64,000 nucleotides of DNA from Zarea fungicola (taxonomy: Eukaryota > Ascomycota > Sordariomycetes > Hypocreales > Cordycipitaceae). The notes beneath the pieces were generated by a model. That model was not told the origin of the DNA. It made no database searches and saw nothing but the letters and a program-made list of their open reading frames with translations. Numbering within the stretch: the first letter of the stretch is position 1; every line of letters starts with the position of its first letter. Both the position numbers and the translations under genes were made by a program. Positions 48,589 to 59,219 of this stretch are shown here, one piece after another. The stretch is taken from NCBI GenBank assembly GCA_900169235.1, contig FWCC01000256.1, forward strand, positions 124,001-188,000. Reading direction: 5' to 3'.

Positions 48589-50565
48589 ATGAAGGCAATT
48601 ATCCTGATTGTAAGTGTGCTGTCGGCGCTGGCCCAATCCGCGCACACCAACAACGGATGGAAGCCAGATCAATCTCGCTTCCACAGGCGAGGTTATTCCA
48701 GCCGACGCGCGAATACAAATGATTCAGTTAATGTTCCAGAGTACAAGTTTACTATGCCGGTAGACCACTTCAGCTCAACAAACAAGCAGACCTATCTCAA
48801 TAAATACTATGTCAATGACACTTACTACCGTCCGGGCGGGCCCGTCATTTTCTACGACAATGGCGAGGCAGGCTTTGACGCCGACTCAGCCGCCTCAACA
48901 CTTGCCGAGGCAAACGGGCCAACTTTGCCCATGCAGCTGGCAGCAAACCTCAGCGGTCTGGTCATTGGGTGGGAGCATCGCTACTACGGTGACAGCCGTC
49001 CTGTGCCCATGGTCAACGCCTCTGGCCTGCCAGTGGAGGGAAGCAAAGGCTACATCTACTTGAGTGTGGAGCAGGCGCTCGAAGACGTGGCGTACTTTGC
49101 AAGCAATTTCAACTCGACAAAACTCGACAAGAATGCTCTTGTCAAAAACACGGTTGGACTGGACCCGTACAGCACCCCTTGGGTTTTTATTGGGGCTTCG
49201 TATCCGGGCTCGCGCGCAGCGTGGATGCGTCTTAGGCATCCAGAGATTATCTATGCTTCGTGGGCATCGAGTGCGCCGCTCCAGTACCAGTTTGACGGCT
49301 CGCCATACTACAACCCCGTTGTTCGCTCCATGGCGGCCAACTGCACCAATGATATCAAAGCTGCCATCAAGTATGTTGACACTGTCTTCGACTCTGGCTC
49401 TGCAGACGCTGTCACTCGCGTCAAAATAGGAGCTTTACTTGTCGCCAGTACCAACTTGACTCAGTTTCATATAAGGGATGCGGCTGACCTCTCTGAATTT
49501 GACGCAGCGGGCAATTTAGCCAGCGGCATTACCCTGGAGGCTGCATTTCAGAACTCTGGCCCAGTGCATACCACACAGGTGATGTGCGACAAGATGGAGT
49601 CCTTTGACGTCAAAGCGTATACCGCGGCTCTAGCTTCTGCCACCCAGGATTCCGAATGGGTCGAGCTGCTATTGAACAACACAGGAGCCAGTTCCACCAG
49701 TGACAAGGGTATTGCTTTGAGCAATGGAAACAATGGTGGCCAGTACGCTTTCGCTGCACTGTTGTACGGCATTGTCAGTGCAAGGGCGAGCTACAATGAG
49801 TTTATAGGAACGACTGGCTCAAGCGATGATTCGTCCTCTTCCATTGTCGACACCATGAGTTGGAGTTGGCAGTCGCTCAGCGAGGTGGGCATCTTCCAGG
49901 GTTCGAATCCAGACAACATTACAGTCGTCAGCAAGCGAGACAACTCAACCGCCGTTCGCGATATTCTGTACAAGAGGGAAATGTTTAACGCCTTTGAAGA
50001 ATCTGACTTTCCCACGTCTCTGAACAACACTGGATTGCTGAACATGGGAGGCTGGTCCATGACGGCCAGCAATGTCATGTTTACCAATGGTGAATTCGAC
50101 CCCTGGAGAGCGTTTTCCGTTGCCAGCCAGGAAGAAGGGGCCCCCAAAAGAAATATTGTGCGGACAGTACCCAAATGCAATGAAATTCTACCACCAGGTG
50201 ATGTCTTTGGGCTTACGTATCTGGGCGCCGTGCATGGCGAGGATATCAATCAGGACTCTACTTCATCTGCGACACTTATTGACGGGAAGAACCCTCAGCA
50301 GCAAGGGTTGGAGTTGTTCCTCCAGGCATGGAGTGTTTGGGCACCGTGCTTCAATCAGAGCCGAGACAGCATCAGAAACGGCAAGGGTGTGGATGGTAAG
50401 GGGCATAATGCAAGCGGGAATCTAACAACGTCCGGCCCCGGCAGTGTCGGCTCTGGAAAGGGCAAGTCCGGAGATGCCAATTCTGATGTTGATCGGTCCA
50501 TTCCTAACATCACTGGCATTTCTGTCATACTTCTTGTAACGGCTCTCTTTACAATTTGGCATTAG
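48589..50565 (+). CDS. Secreted serine peptidase, family S28, likely GPI-anchored
   Basis: A single exon of 658 residues starting at MKAIILIVSVLSALAQSAHT, a clear signal peptide. S28 enzymes (prolyl carboxypeptidase/DPP2-like) cut after proline. The family block GGPVIFYDNGEAGFDADS is present. The nucleophile lies in FIGASYPGSRAAWMR (about Ser 204), the acid in FTNGEFDPWRAF (about Asp 504) and the base in LGAVHGEDI (about His 549), so the triad is complete. Many NXT/S sites are present. The C terminus is Gly/Ser-rich and then hydrophobic (ISVILLVTALFTIWH), typical of a GPI signal, so it probably sits on the cell surface. An in-frame TTG at 48574 is not the start. Confidence 0.9.
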   Translation: MKAIILIVSVLSALAQSAHTNNGWKPDQSRFHRRGYSSRRANTNDSVNVPEYKFTMPVDHFSSTNKQTYLNKYYVNDTYYRPGGPVIFYDNGEAGFDADSAASTLAEANGPTLPMQLAANLSGLVIGWEHRYYGDSRPVPMVNASGLPVEGSKGYIYLSVEQALEDVAYFASNFNSTKLDKNALVKNTVGLDPYSTPWVFIGASYPGSRAAWMRLRHPEIIYASWASSAPLQYQFDGSPYYNPVVRSMAANCTNDIKAAIKYVDTVFDSGSADAVTRVKIGALLVASTNLTQFHIRDAADLSEFDAAGNLASGITLEAAFQNSGPVHTTQVMCDKMESFDVKAYTAALASATQDSEWVELLLNNTGASSTSDKGIALSNGNNGGQYAFAALLYGIVSARASYNEFIGTTGSSDDSSSSIVDTMSWSWQSLSEVGIFQGSNPDNITVVSKRDNSTAVRDILYKREMFNAFEESDFPTSLNNTGLLNMGGWSMTASNVMFTNGEFDPWRAFSVASQEEGAPKRNIVRTVPKCNEILPPGDVFGLTYLGAVHGEDINQDSTSSATLIDGKNPQQQGLELFLQAWSVWAPCFNQSRDSIRNGKGVDGKGHNASGNLTTSGPGSVGSGKGKSGDANSDVDRSIPNITGISVILLVTALFTIWH

Positions 50566-50759
50566 GTGGTATCAGGCTCACCCACCTCAATCTCACTCGC
50601 AGTTCAAAAATATAGATCAAGTTTTAGCCCAAGCATATTGATGAATTATAGAATACAATATAGAAAGTATTATATCTCACAACCCGTCATATTCCATGCT
50701 ACTGAAGATGAATGAATTGTGAAAGAGAGTATGCATTTACATGTGGCTCGTCAAGCGCA

Positions 50760-51690
50760 AAAGCTGAGATTCTCCTTCTCCTAACCACGCAGTATATGTC
50801 TTCGCCACCACTGACGAGCTGCCTACACGAATATCCGTGAATCTCCACTTTGAGCACCTAAGACCGAGAGAGCCAACGAAACCTTCGCCGGCTGTACACC
50901 ATAGAGCTTGGTTCCAAATTCCCCGTTTCCGAGGTCCGGTCCATAATTTGCCAACAGGACATGGGCTTCCTTCCTGTTGTCGCTGGAATTGTTTGGCGAG
51001 GTTGCTTCCTGTGCTGGGGTTTCTTGGTTGCATGGGATGCTTGGCGAAGAAGACGGCGGCGCTGACGGATGCTGCGCTCGTCATGAGTTCCAAGCCCAAA
51101 TCATCGGTTTGCGTCAGATCGCATCCCGTTATGAGATTCGAGTCGGCACTGATCCAATGATTGGCTATCGTGGTATTAGGTGCTGCGAGTTGGCTACGTA
51201 CATGTTGTCCATGTCAGGGTTGGTGGTTACACTGACGTTGCGCTGCACCTAGAGACCAATATACTGGCGATAGTTGTTGAGGGCGCACTGTCCAACCTGC
51301 CAGTCGACAAACGTCTCATTCCCGTAGTTGTTGATGTCCTGATCGGTGCGTAACGGCTCTGCCAGGTAACTCCATATAGGCAGCGAGTGGTCGTTCCTGC
51401 ATAGCTTCCGGGAAAGGTTAAGACGAATGGGTTTAACTGGTTTTTATTCGCATTCCGGTAGGCGATCACGGCTTAGGAGTTATTGCAGCCAAGGTTGGCG
51501 CCGTTGGACGGCGAACGAGGGGTGATGTAGCTGAGCTTGATATGTCGTCGCCCTTGTCAGCCTATTCTTGCACTACCGAGTCATGCCCCTGCTAGACGTC
51601 ATCTTTGGTATAGTCAAAGTTACATAAGATTTGGTTGAAACTGCCATTAATAAGGAAGCCAACCATTATGTTGGTGCCGATGACGGTTTG
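50760..51690 (-). pseudogene. Decayed gene, secreted-protein-like
   Basis: Minus-strand pieces read as good protein but sit in different frames with stops between: VGFLINGSFNQILCNFDYTK, IAYRNANKNQLNPFVLTFPG, NNYGNETFVDWQVGQCALNN, VSVTTNPDMDNMYVANSQ, NLITGCDLTQTDDLGLELM, then AHVLLANYGPDLGNGEF to SGDSRIFV and a stop. At least three stops and two frame changes are needed to run through. Introns may explain some, but several stops lack nearby splice sites. I do not recognise the family. Confidence 0.4.
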
Positions 51691-52299
51691 TTCGCTGCTT
51701 CGCAAGGCACACCAGGCATAAAAGCAAATACACTCGAGCAAAGAGAAAACAAGACTTCGGTGCTTATAAGATACTTTACTGCATCATTAGCCAGATTGAC
51801 GGCGTCGTGACTGACAAAGTGTTAAGGCTCTAGCGACCAGTTGAGTTCCGTGAATATGGCTTCATGTTACTAATGTTTACATTTTCATCTTTGTTCTCAT
51901 AACAACGATGGAATCAGGCGTTTTTATTTCTATAGACTGGTACTTGAGTGAATACCACCACAACCAGCAACAAGACGACATTCGTTGTTCTTGAAATTCT
52001 AGCAAGAGTTTGGTATCGGTCAGCGGTCAAAGAATGTACGCCAGAGACACATGGCTTCATACATATTGGTTTTGACCACGAAGATGGAGCCAAGAAACGC
52101 CATACATTTAATTAGAAACTGTATCGCACCAGAGCTTGCCTTGACTACGGCATTACGCCGGTGTCTGCAAGACGGAACTAGTATTATGTTATCGTCCATA
52201 CTTCGTTTTCTGCAACGCCCAGTTTCTGATTCTACTCCTGATTTAATTTTCAAAAAAGAAATCAATTTCAAAGAATAACTGCAATGGTCGGAAGGCTAG

Positions 52300-52690
52300 C
52301 CATCAACCTGGTCAATCCAGCTGGGTGGTGATGACAACTTTGAGCCGCTACTTTACTGTGGTGGCTTGAACCCAGGGAAATAACCACACCAAAAGGCGAT
52401 GTTATCACCCATTGCATTGTAAAATAGATCTCCAGGGGTGTAAACTCCAGAACACGATCCGTCATAACTATCGCAGTATCTACGGACCGTCGGTGTTGCC
52501 CTCTCTCAATTTTGGAATGAGTGGGCGCTGCAATGCCTGATGCCACCCTCGAGTCGTCGTATGGCGTAGATTTTTGTCCCGGACTAGATATCCTACATCA
52601 ATCTATTGGCTGGTGTGCGTAGTGGTTGTCCAGCTCGCATAGAGCCTGGAAGGTGGCGTTTACGTTGTAAGCCACAACGGGCCATCGGCA
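52300..52690 (-). pseudogene. Decayed gene fragment, secreted-protein-like
   Basis: Minus-strand pieces AYNVNATFQALCELDNHYAH (then TGA) and, in another frame, RYCDSYDGSCSGVYTPGD, LFYNAMGDNIAFWCGYFPGF, then KPPQ and TAA, after which the frame continues SSGSKLSSPPSWIDQVDG. The paired cysteines and glycine/aromatic content suggest a once-secreted protein, possibly the N-terminal part of the neighbouring relic. Family not recognised. Confidence 0.35.
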
Positions 52691-53038
52691 TATACACAAC
52701 TGGTCCAGGCCAGTCGCAACAATTGGAAAAGTAAAACAAAATTCAGCTCTTGGACGGTTAACTAACGTATCGAGATTAAGCTCTCTAAATCATCCACTAG
52801 TGGTGGCGCCAGTGAGCTTGAATTTTCGCAATGGCTTTTTCAGCTTTGTTACGCTTCCTGAGTTAGGTCTACTGTGCCATCGTAGTTCTTTTTCTGCTAT
52901 AAGCTGTAGTCCAGCTAGAAGCTGTAAGCTAACTATATATACGAGGTGCCTGGCCAAGTTAGCCAGTTCTGCTTTGGAAGAAGCGCTTGCACTCACAATA
53001 TTTGAAAAGTACAAGTTTACACGGGTGCATTTACACCA

Positions 53039-54015
53039 ATGGCGAATACATTCAGCTCAATCTTTAATAGCCCGGACAAGGAGGTACCAATGCGCGTGGT
53101 TGTCTGTGGCCTCCCCCGTACCGGAACTATGAGTAAGTCGTAGATTTGATCGAATCCCGTGTATTTTGAAAAGGAGAAACTCAATGGTGGTAAAGTGAAC
53201 TGATAGTCCAGAAATCAGGCATGCGACGAGCGCTTCACCAGCTCGGAATTTATCAGTGCTACCACATGGTTAACGTCCTAAACGACTTGAATAATCAACC
53301 GGCTTTGTGGATCAAGGCTTTTGACAACAAATACGGCAAACCGGGAAATGAGAAGCCCTGGAACAGAGACCGGTGGAACAAAATCCTCGGTCTTTCGCAG
53401 GCATGCTGCGATATGCCCGCCGCTGTGTTTAGCGTCGAGATTGCAAACGCGTACCCAGAAGCCAAAGTCATAATCCTCAACCGCGACCCCGAAAAGTGGT
53501 ACGAGAGCGTGCAAAGCACCATTGCAAAGGCCATGAGGCCGAAAACGGCCCGGGACATGGTGAGCTCGCTTTACACTGCTGCTTTGGACTCGCGGCAGCG
53601 CAACTGGATGCGAATGGGTATGGCCATGGGTAAGTACCTCGTTCCCTTGGACGATCCTAAAAAGAAGCCGGAAGCGATGGCCTGGTTCCGTGACCAGTAT
53701 GAGGAGTTTCGCCATAATATAGCCGAGGAGCGGCGCATTGAATACACTATCAAAGACGGATGGGGGCCTCTTTGCAAACACCTCGGCGTACCGATACCGC
53801 TAGTCAAGGACAAGCAAACAGGCGAAATGGTGGAGGCGCCGTTCCCGCACGTTAACGATCGAGAGACATGGGCGATAAATTTCGCCAAAATACGACATGA
53901 AATATTAATGCAATCCCATCGAAATCTCGTCAATCTACTCTGCCAATTGACAACGATTGCGGTTGTCGCTTATGCCCTCTGGCGGGCAGTTGAGATGGGA
54001 TCAACCGAATTGTGA
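53039..54015 (+). CDS. Sulfotransferase-like P-loop protein with C-terminal membrane helix
   Basis: Two exons, 53039-53132 and 53219-54015, with an 86 nt intron, give 296 residues. The spliced sequence VVVCGLPRTGTMSMRRALHQ is the phosphosulfate-binding loop of the fungal sulfotransferase-like (Sulfotransfer_4) family. EIANAYPEAKVIILNRDPEKW is the second conserved block (3'-phosphate region, R-D). FPHVNDRETW is a further family block. A C-terminal hydrophobic helix (LLCQLTTIAVVAYALWRAV) suggests membrane anchoring. Members are often found with secondary-metabolite genes, but none is visible here. Substrate unknown. Confidence 0.82.
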
Positions 54016-54132
54016 AAAATGGTGTACTGAAGAATAAGAACACTGCGGTAGTGATTTTCGATTATTCTCTTCTCTAGCTAGCTCTACGGATAGGATAGAG
54101 CAAAGTGATTGGGCGCTTGTTAACAGCCTGAA

Positions 54133-54651
54133 CTACAGATTATACACATGCTCGTCCACAAAGCTTTCAATGAGGTCTTTTTTCCCCAAAGTCACACCCT
54201 CCTTCCTCATAATAGCGTAAATAATTGAGACATGAAAGAAAATGGTCGGCAATGCCGCTGCATGAGCGTACTGCATGCTGCTTATCTCCAATACCCGACC
54301 TGGTCCCATCTGCGTTGGCGCCACATGCCCTGCCCGAGCCCCAACCAGCTCTTGGTCGACTCCCGAGAGGTCTTGCTCAACTTCGTCGATTCTAGCAAAC
54401 ATGTCCAGATACGACGCCATATTATCTTCAAAATCGGGTTGGGACTTCCCCGTCAGCCGAACAAGTAGTTTGCGGGTCATGCCAGTGGCAATGTGTGTCT
54501 GAAAGGTAAGCGGCCTCATATCCTGGTGTAGTCGAGCCGCAAGTAACGATTCCGATGCGTGTTGCTGAGATGCCACGGTCAATAGATGACGGAGGCACTT
54601 CATTGAAGCTCTCGCAGGCAGGATTGCGCCGTCATAGAGAGAATACGTCAT
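54133..54651 (-). CDS. DUF1993 family protein
   Basis: One exon of 172 residues, the usual size. Conserved features of DUF1993 (a four-helix-bundle fold) are SLYDGAILPARASMKCLRHL at the start, DMRPLTFQTHIATGMTRKLL in the middle, and FFHVSIIYAIMRKEGVTLGK near the end. No signal peptide. Function unknown; the fold resembles DinB-like bundles. It converges with the sulfotransferase-like gene, with only 117 bp between stops. Confidence 0.82.
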   Translation of the reverse strand: MTYSLYDGAILPARASMKCLRHLLTVASQQHASESLLAARLHQDMRPLTFQTHIATGMTRKLLVRLTGKSQPDFEDNMASYLDMFARIDEVEQDLSGVDQELVGARAGHVAPTQMGPGRVLEISSMQYAHAAALPTIFFHVSIIYAIMRKEGVTLGKKDLIESFVDEHVYNL

Positions 54652-55754
54652 GTTGTAGTGTGGTTTGGGACGCCTCTATCGGTGAGAACTAAGGCTTCCT
54701 GCTTGGTCGTTCCCTGATATTTCTATCTGAAATGAGTTCCTTCCTAACTTATCAGCATGCATTGAACCCACATCATTCGCGCACATATCCGATGGGTTCG
54801 ACGGAGGTGAAAGCTGTACTCGGCGCTAGCTATTCAGCTTCGAGTGGCGCAGACATCATGTGCCAGGATCGATCTAGGCCCTTTTAAATGCCTGCGTAAA
54901 GCGACTTGCAACTGAAAAAATATTTTCCCTCGTCATATTACGAGTCTCCTTGTAGCCCACTCAAATCTAACAATAATAATGAAACGAGAAAGGCAATCCT
55001 GGTGGTAATCTATGGCCGATTCCTGGCGCGCTTACTTCATCTTATTAGCGGGTGCAAACTTCTATCCAAGGGTATAGAGAATGTATTGATCTTTCCATAA
55101 TACAATAGTTTGGGTTTCGCAATAATATAAGCAAAGTATGCATTTTGGAAACTATACATAGAAACTACATCTCGACGGTGCCTGCGCAGACCAACGGGAT
55201 AACCTGTAAGTAGGCAGCTGTGGTACCCGGCACTTACAAAGATCTGGTTAGCGCGAGGTATATAAATGCAATAATAAAAACATATATTTGTTAGCATAGT
55301 ATATTGCAGTATATGCTTTAATTTTTTATAGAAAGCACTCGCTAAGCACTCTCTTGTAAAGCGGCTCCATGTTGATGAGATGCCCTCAAAGACAGAAGGG
55401 TAGCTGTTTGCCAGTGTTAAAGCCTAACCAGCCACTTAAACTAACTACACCAAGAGACCGTGGGCTATAACAGTAAGACAATGATCATGGGGCACTCATC
55501 GTATAAAATTCAATCAGACACGGTGACTTTTATATATTGCTGACATCATAACTAGACATAGACTGGAAATAAAAAAGCTATGTAGAATGGTTTCATACGC
55601 CCCTTGCATCGGACACAATGTGGAAACTATGCCATGCCCGAAATCTTCCAGGGGAAGAGGTTTCAAATATCTAATCCGATCACGAGAGTAATACGTAGTA
55701 GACTATAGAGCGTTCCTGCTGGCCTTTTCCCTTCCAGCAGATGGTTCAAGATTG
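54652..55754. other. Intergenic region, AT-rich, no gene seen
   Basis: About 1.1 kb including the DUF1993 promoter. AT-rich at 54905-55330. Short frames here lack family resemblance or splice support. Confidence 0.5.
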
Positions 55755-56091
55755 TTATGGGCATGGGATCTGCCTGCCTGGGGGATTGCAAACCCAGATA
55801 CCATTTTTCTTAGTAGATGTGTAGCAGTTTCCTATATGAAACTATTAGTATGCCGTAGATAAAGTAAATCGAAAGATGGATGTATTACCGTCCGAGCTGC
55901 AATAACAGTAGTTACCAATGCCCGCGTCAGGGTCCGCCCTGTGGTCGACAGTTAGCAACAGAGCCATATCCAGGAAGCCGCTGCCATGGCTGTTTTCCTC
56001 TTATTTTGACTCACTGGTTCTCGCAGCCGGATTGGCCTTGGACCAGCTGGAACACAGCGAAAATAACAGAAGTGAAGATTGTGAGTTTCAT
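55755..56091 (-). CDS. Small cysteine-rich secreted protein (67 aa)
   Basis: Found only by splicing: exons 56091-56015, 55938-55889 and 55831-55755, with introns of 76 nt (GTGAGT..CCACAG) and 57 nt (GTAATA..ATATAG); phases fit exactly. The protein starts with a signal peptide, MKLTIFTSVIFAVFQLVQG. The mature part has about 48 residues and six cysteines in the blocks SGCENQ, NYCYCSSDGNCY, WVCNPPG and IPCP. Small size, secretion and an even cysteine number fit an effector-like or antimicrobial-type secreted protein; no known family is recognised. Transcription is divergent from the DUF3632 gene. Confidence 0.65.
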
Positions 56092-56480
56092 TTTATGAAA
56101 GAATGCTGAATTATGTTTTCCTACTTGTGTGCACTTTCTACTCATAAACTGGGCAATTTTTTTGATCCCTTTAAATAAATGACGTTTAGCTCCCACTTTG
56201 GATAATTGCCTTTGTCAAAACGCCGACTTGAAATTGATTGCCGCATATCCGAGCCTGATCGATGTTACATTGGTGGTATGTCTTCATCGCCAATCGGAGA
56301 CTTTTTAATAATCATTTCGCAAAGGTGATATTCGTGATTTGGTAGCACATATATAAGATGAGGGGTAGTGACGGCATGAGGTTTCGCCCGGATAGAAGCT
56401 AGTTTCGCAACCATTTCAAGCTCTTGTTTCTCTTTAACTTAACTTGCCTCTATACGGCATCTTACTTCGCGTCGTTACTA
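56092..56480. promoter_or_regulatory. Divergent promoter, small secreted protein and DUF3632 gene
   Basis: 389 bp between divergent starts, with a TATATAAG element at about 56349-56356, some 125 bp before the DUF3632 start. Confidence 0.4.
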
Positions 56481-57515
56481 ATGCAAGCTTCGGAAACTAA
56501 AATGAATCCAGAGGACCGAGTCGGTGCTGCGCCAGTAGGAAACCCAACTGCTACTCGCCTGGCCGTGTCCGCAGAGATGCGGCGCGCTGTCACCGATGCC
56601 GCCCAATCAGATGGCAGCAACAACGACCTCTGGGAGACTGCCATGAGCACAATTTCAAATATTCAGCTGAGATATTCTCGCTCCAAGAAGGAAGGCGGCG
56701 AATTTGAGGTTGACTTGCACGATCTTTGGTTCATCTTTTACCAGGCCGCCAAAAACACGGTTCCAGAGAGCCACATGCATGACCGCCTAGTTCTCCAGAT
56801 CATTCAGGCTCGAGAGCTAGGTCCTCTCAGAAGAGGTAAAACTTCCGACTTGAACATTGCGACGACCTCGGATGGGGTCATATGGACTGGTCTGCCATTT
56901 CTTGCCACCGATATGGTCCAGTTCTGGTCCCAGGACTGGGCAGGCATGAGCCCGAGCCAGCGCCTCGGCTTCGCTACGTTTTTGGCCAAACTCGCATCTG
57001 TGGGGGTTTGTAACAACAAGCTATGCATTGCCGCTCTGACCATCCTCCACGATGCTCTTGAAACTCGCCGGCCGCTCGGGAAATGGGGTGAGAGCAATGC
57101 CGAGCATCCAATTAGTGCATCTAATGATGTAACAATTGCAGAGTTGCTTCCCAGTGTGAATTTATGGCTGTACCATGCTGGCAACAAACTCATTCAGCTG
57201 GCCGAGGATATGTGGGAAAGCGACGCTGGTACTGGCCTTGTTGGGGAACTCCTCCGCGAGGATGCGTCACGCGGAGCCTTGTCAGGAGGTTTCAGTCCGG
57301 AAAGATGGATATTTTGGTTAAAAAGGCTGCAACAAATCCGGAGAGAGGCATATGGTGCTGGAGATGCACATCTCGCAGAGTATGCTACTAAGATGGTGGG
57401 CAATATGCTTCTAATGGTTGAAGAGAGAGACTCGGCTGTGAGAGACAAGTTGCAGGACTCTCCCGAGATTGTGCAGGAGCAGCTCATGGTGCAGGAGTTT
57501 CCTCTAATGCAGTAA
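56481..57515 (+). CDS. DUF3632 family protein
   Basis: One exon; from the ATG at 56481 it encodes 344 residues (an ATG at 56502, MNPEDRVGAAPVG, has better context and would give 337). The content matches the fungus-specific DUF3632 family of helical, probably cytosolic proteins: LWFIFYQAAKNT, HDRLVLQIIQARELGPLRRG, VIWTGLPFLATDMVQFW, and ERWIFWLKRLQQIRREAYG near the C terminus. No catalytic motif is known. The family is often expanded in fungi and found in variable regions. It sits between two small secreted protein genes. Confidence 0.8.
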   Translation: MQASETKMNPEDRVGAAPVGNPTATRLAVSAEMRRAVTDAAQSDGSNNDLWETAMSTISNIQLRYSRSKKEGGEFEVDLHDLWFIFYQAAKNTVPESHMHDRLVLQIIQARELGPLRRGKTSDLNIATTSDGVIWTGLPFLATDMVQFWSQDWAGMSPSQRLGFATFLAKLASVGVCNNKLCIAALTILHDALETRRPLGKWGESNAEHPISASNDVTIAELLPSVNLWLYHAGNKLIQLAEDMWESDAGTGLVGELLREDASRGALSGGFSPERWIFWLKRLQQIRREAYGAGDAHLAEYATKMVGNMLLMVEERDSAVRDKLQDSPEIVQEQLMVQEFPLMQ

Positions 57516-57998
57516 CCATCTTCAGAAAAAAATTTCCACAGTTAGTTTTGTTTGAAATGAAGGGAAATTCTCACCCTACTTGCGTATAGCTCTACACTGT
57601 CCTGGTCGGTAGCGTCTTGAAGTAACATAAGGTAGGCTATTATAAATGATGACCAATACGTGAGATAATAGTACAGCACATGCATCCAAGCTGCAGCGTC
57701 ATCAATATAGAATCAGGCTCGGTGCTACGTCTCTGCCTCGAACGAGCAGTCGTCGATCATTGCTCGGATTTCAGCCCGCGCCGCAATCAACATGCCTAGC
57801 TAATCAATAAGTCGCCGGATAAAAACCTATGAGCTTCATGGTGGATAGGATGCACCCCGTTCACCTATTTTCCGCAAGAAAGGCGATTACTGTACAAGTG
57901 TAAGGTACCGGCTCGGATATAAAGCTGGAATTACTCCCCGAGGCATGCAATAATGCATTCATAGTAACTTTCTTGGTGACTTAGCATCTCTTAACGCA
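57516..57998. promoter_or_regulatory. Promoter region of small secreted protein 2
   Basis: 483 bp; TATAAA at 57918-57923 lies 76 bp before the ATG of the downstream secreted protein gene. No other feature. Confidence 0.45.
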
Positions 57999-58493
57999 AT
58001 GAAGACTGCTCTTTTCTGCAATATTTGTTTGGGACTAGTCTCCACTGCTATCGGAGCAGTGGTTCCAGGGTCAGAGACGCAAGAGCTTGCTGCGCGCCAG
58101 ACGGACGTTCACTGCAGCGCCGGTAAAAATTTTGTCGTGACTGATATCTCGCCGAGCAATGAGACTGAGATCGAGGCCCGCATGATCGAGCAAAGGGCGC
58201 CATACCCCGGAGTAAGAAATGCGTGACAAGAATCGGAAAAAGGGTTTATTATGAAGTGTCTCTAACAACCCACACCTAGTTCTGTACTACGGGCAATCAG
58301 ATCTGCCAGCTTCGCTTCAACAGCGGCGGTTTTGTCTGCCAGGGATATTGCCACTGTCTTATCACTTCTCCAGTATGTTTGCCTCGATCTATGGATAATT
58401 TCTTCAAGCTAAAGATGAGAATTTAAATAGTGTTATGATGACGACAACTATTGCTTTTACCAACAGGCAAACGGAGGTTGCTACTGTACCTGA
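57999..58493 (+). CDS. Small cysteine-rich secreted protein (110 aa)
   Basis: Three exons, 57999-58211, 58280-58372 and 58467-58493, all phase 0, with introns of 68 nt (GTAAGA..CCTAG) and 94 nt (GTATGT..AACAG). A signal peptide (MKTALFCNICLGLVSTAIGA) is followed by a propeptide-like segment (QELAARQ). The C-terminal part is cysteine-rich: APYPGFCTTGNQICQLRF, GGFVCQGYCHCLIT, and the last exon ANGGCYCT. With DVHCSAG this gives eight cysteines after the signal peptide. The pattern fits a disulfide-stabilised effector-like or defensin-like secreted protein; no family assigned. Without splicing only the first 71 residues are seen, which hides the cysteine core. Confidence 0.7.
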
Positions 58494-59219
58494 CTGGTGA
58501 GCAAAGACGCAGCTTCTACGCCACTATCGAGTGCACAATTAGGCCATGCCTTTATTTTAACAGCTATATGTTTACTCTCAAATCTATATGGACATTCAGT
58601 AATTGGCTTTCATTACTATATACTAAGGTCTCTTTTTAAAGACAAAAAACAATGTTCTAATTCAGCAACGATGACCTCTCCCCGGTGTAAAATCCATCAT
58701 TTTATCCCTGAAAACAATGCAGACTGGGGCCAGTGTTCTTGAAACTACTGACAATACCTTGCCACACAGTTGGCCGAGACAAGGCGTAACCCAGGTGCAA
58801 AGTTTCCATAAATCCGACGACTGCGGCTGACGGTGGTTTACATTTTAAGGCTTGAAAAGTCCTGCTCTCGCCAGATTGTTTGTGAATTGATCGCATTAGA
58901 CTTGATTGCTGTTACTTTGAATGTAAGCATTAAGGGATGGCACTCGGATGCTGACGGTGGCTGTTACTTTGGATACTTGAAAGCTTGATTAACATTGATG
59001 AGTCTGCAGTCACTTTACGGGGCGTCGAGCAAAATAATCAGAGTACAAAGACATTTAAAGTTACTTGAATTTAATTTGAAATCTTTTCATGTATATTCAT
59101 ATCCAGTTTTTATATATGCGCCATTACATCATGGCGTGGATTTTGTAAGCACGAAGTAAATCGCAGGCAAAATGAGGAAGAAAATAACAAGGTATCAGCG
59201 AACAGAAAGCAAAGGCTGT
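58494..59219. other. Convergent intergenic region, no gene seen
   Basis: AT-rich 3' flanks of the small secreted protein and sugar transporter genes. No supported gene. Confidence 0.55.

Larger units (their letters stand above)
50566..53038. other. 2.5 kb gap containing decayed coding sequence
   Basis: No intact gene. The minus strand of about 50760-51690 and 52300-52690 contains broken reading frames, listed separately. 51700-52260 and 52700-53038 show nothing I can support. Confidence 0.45.
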
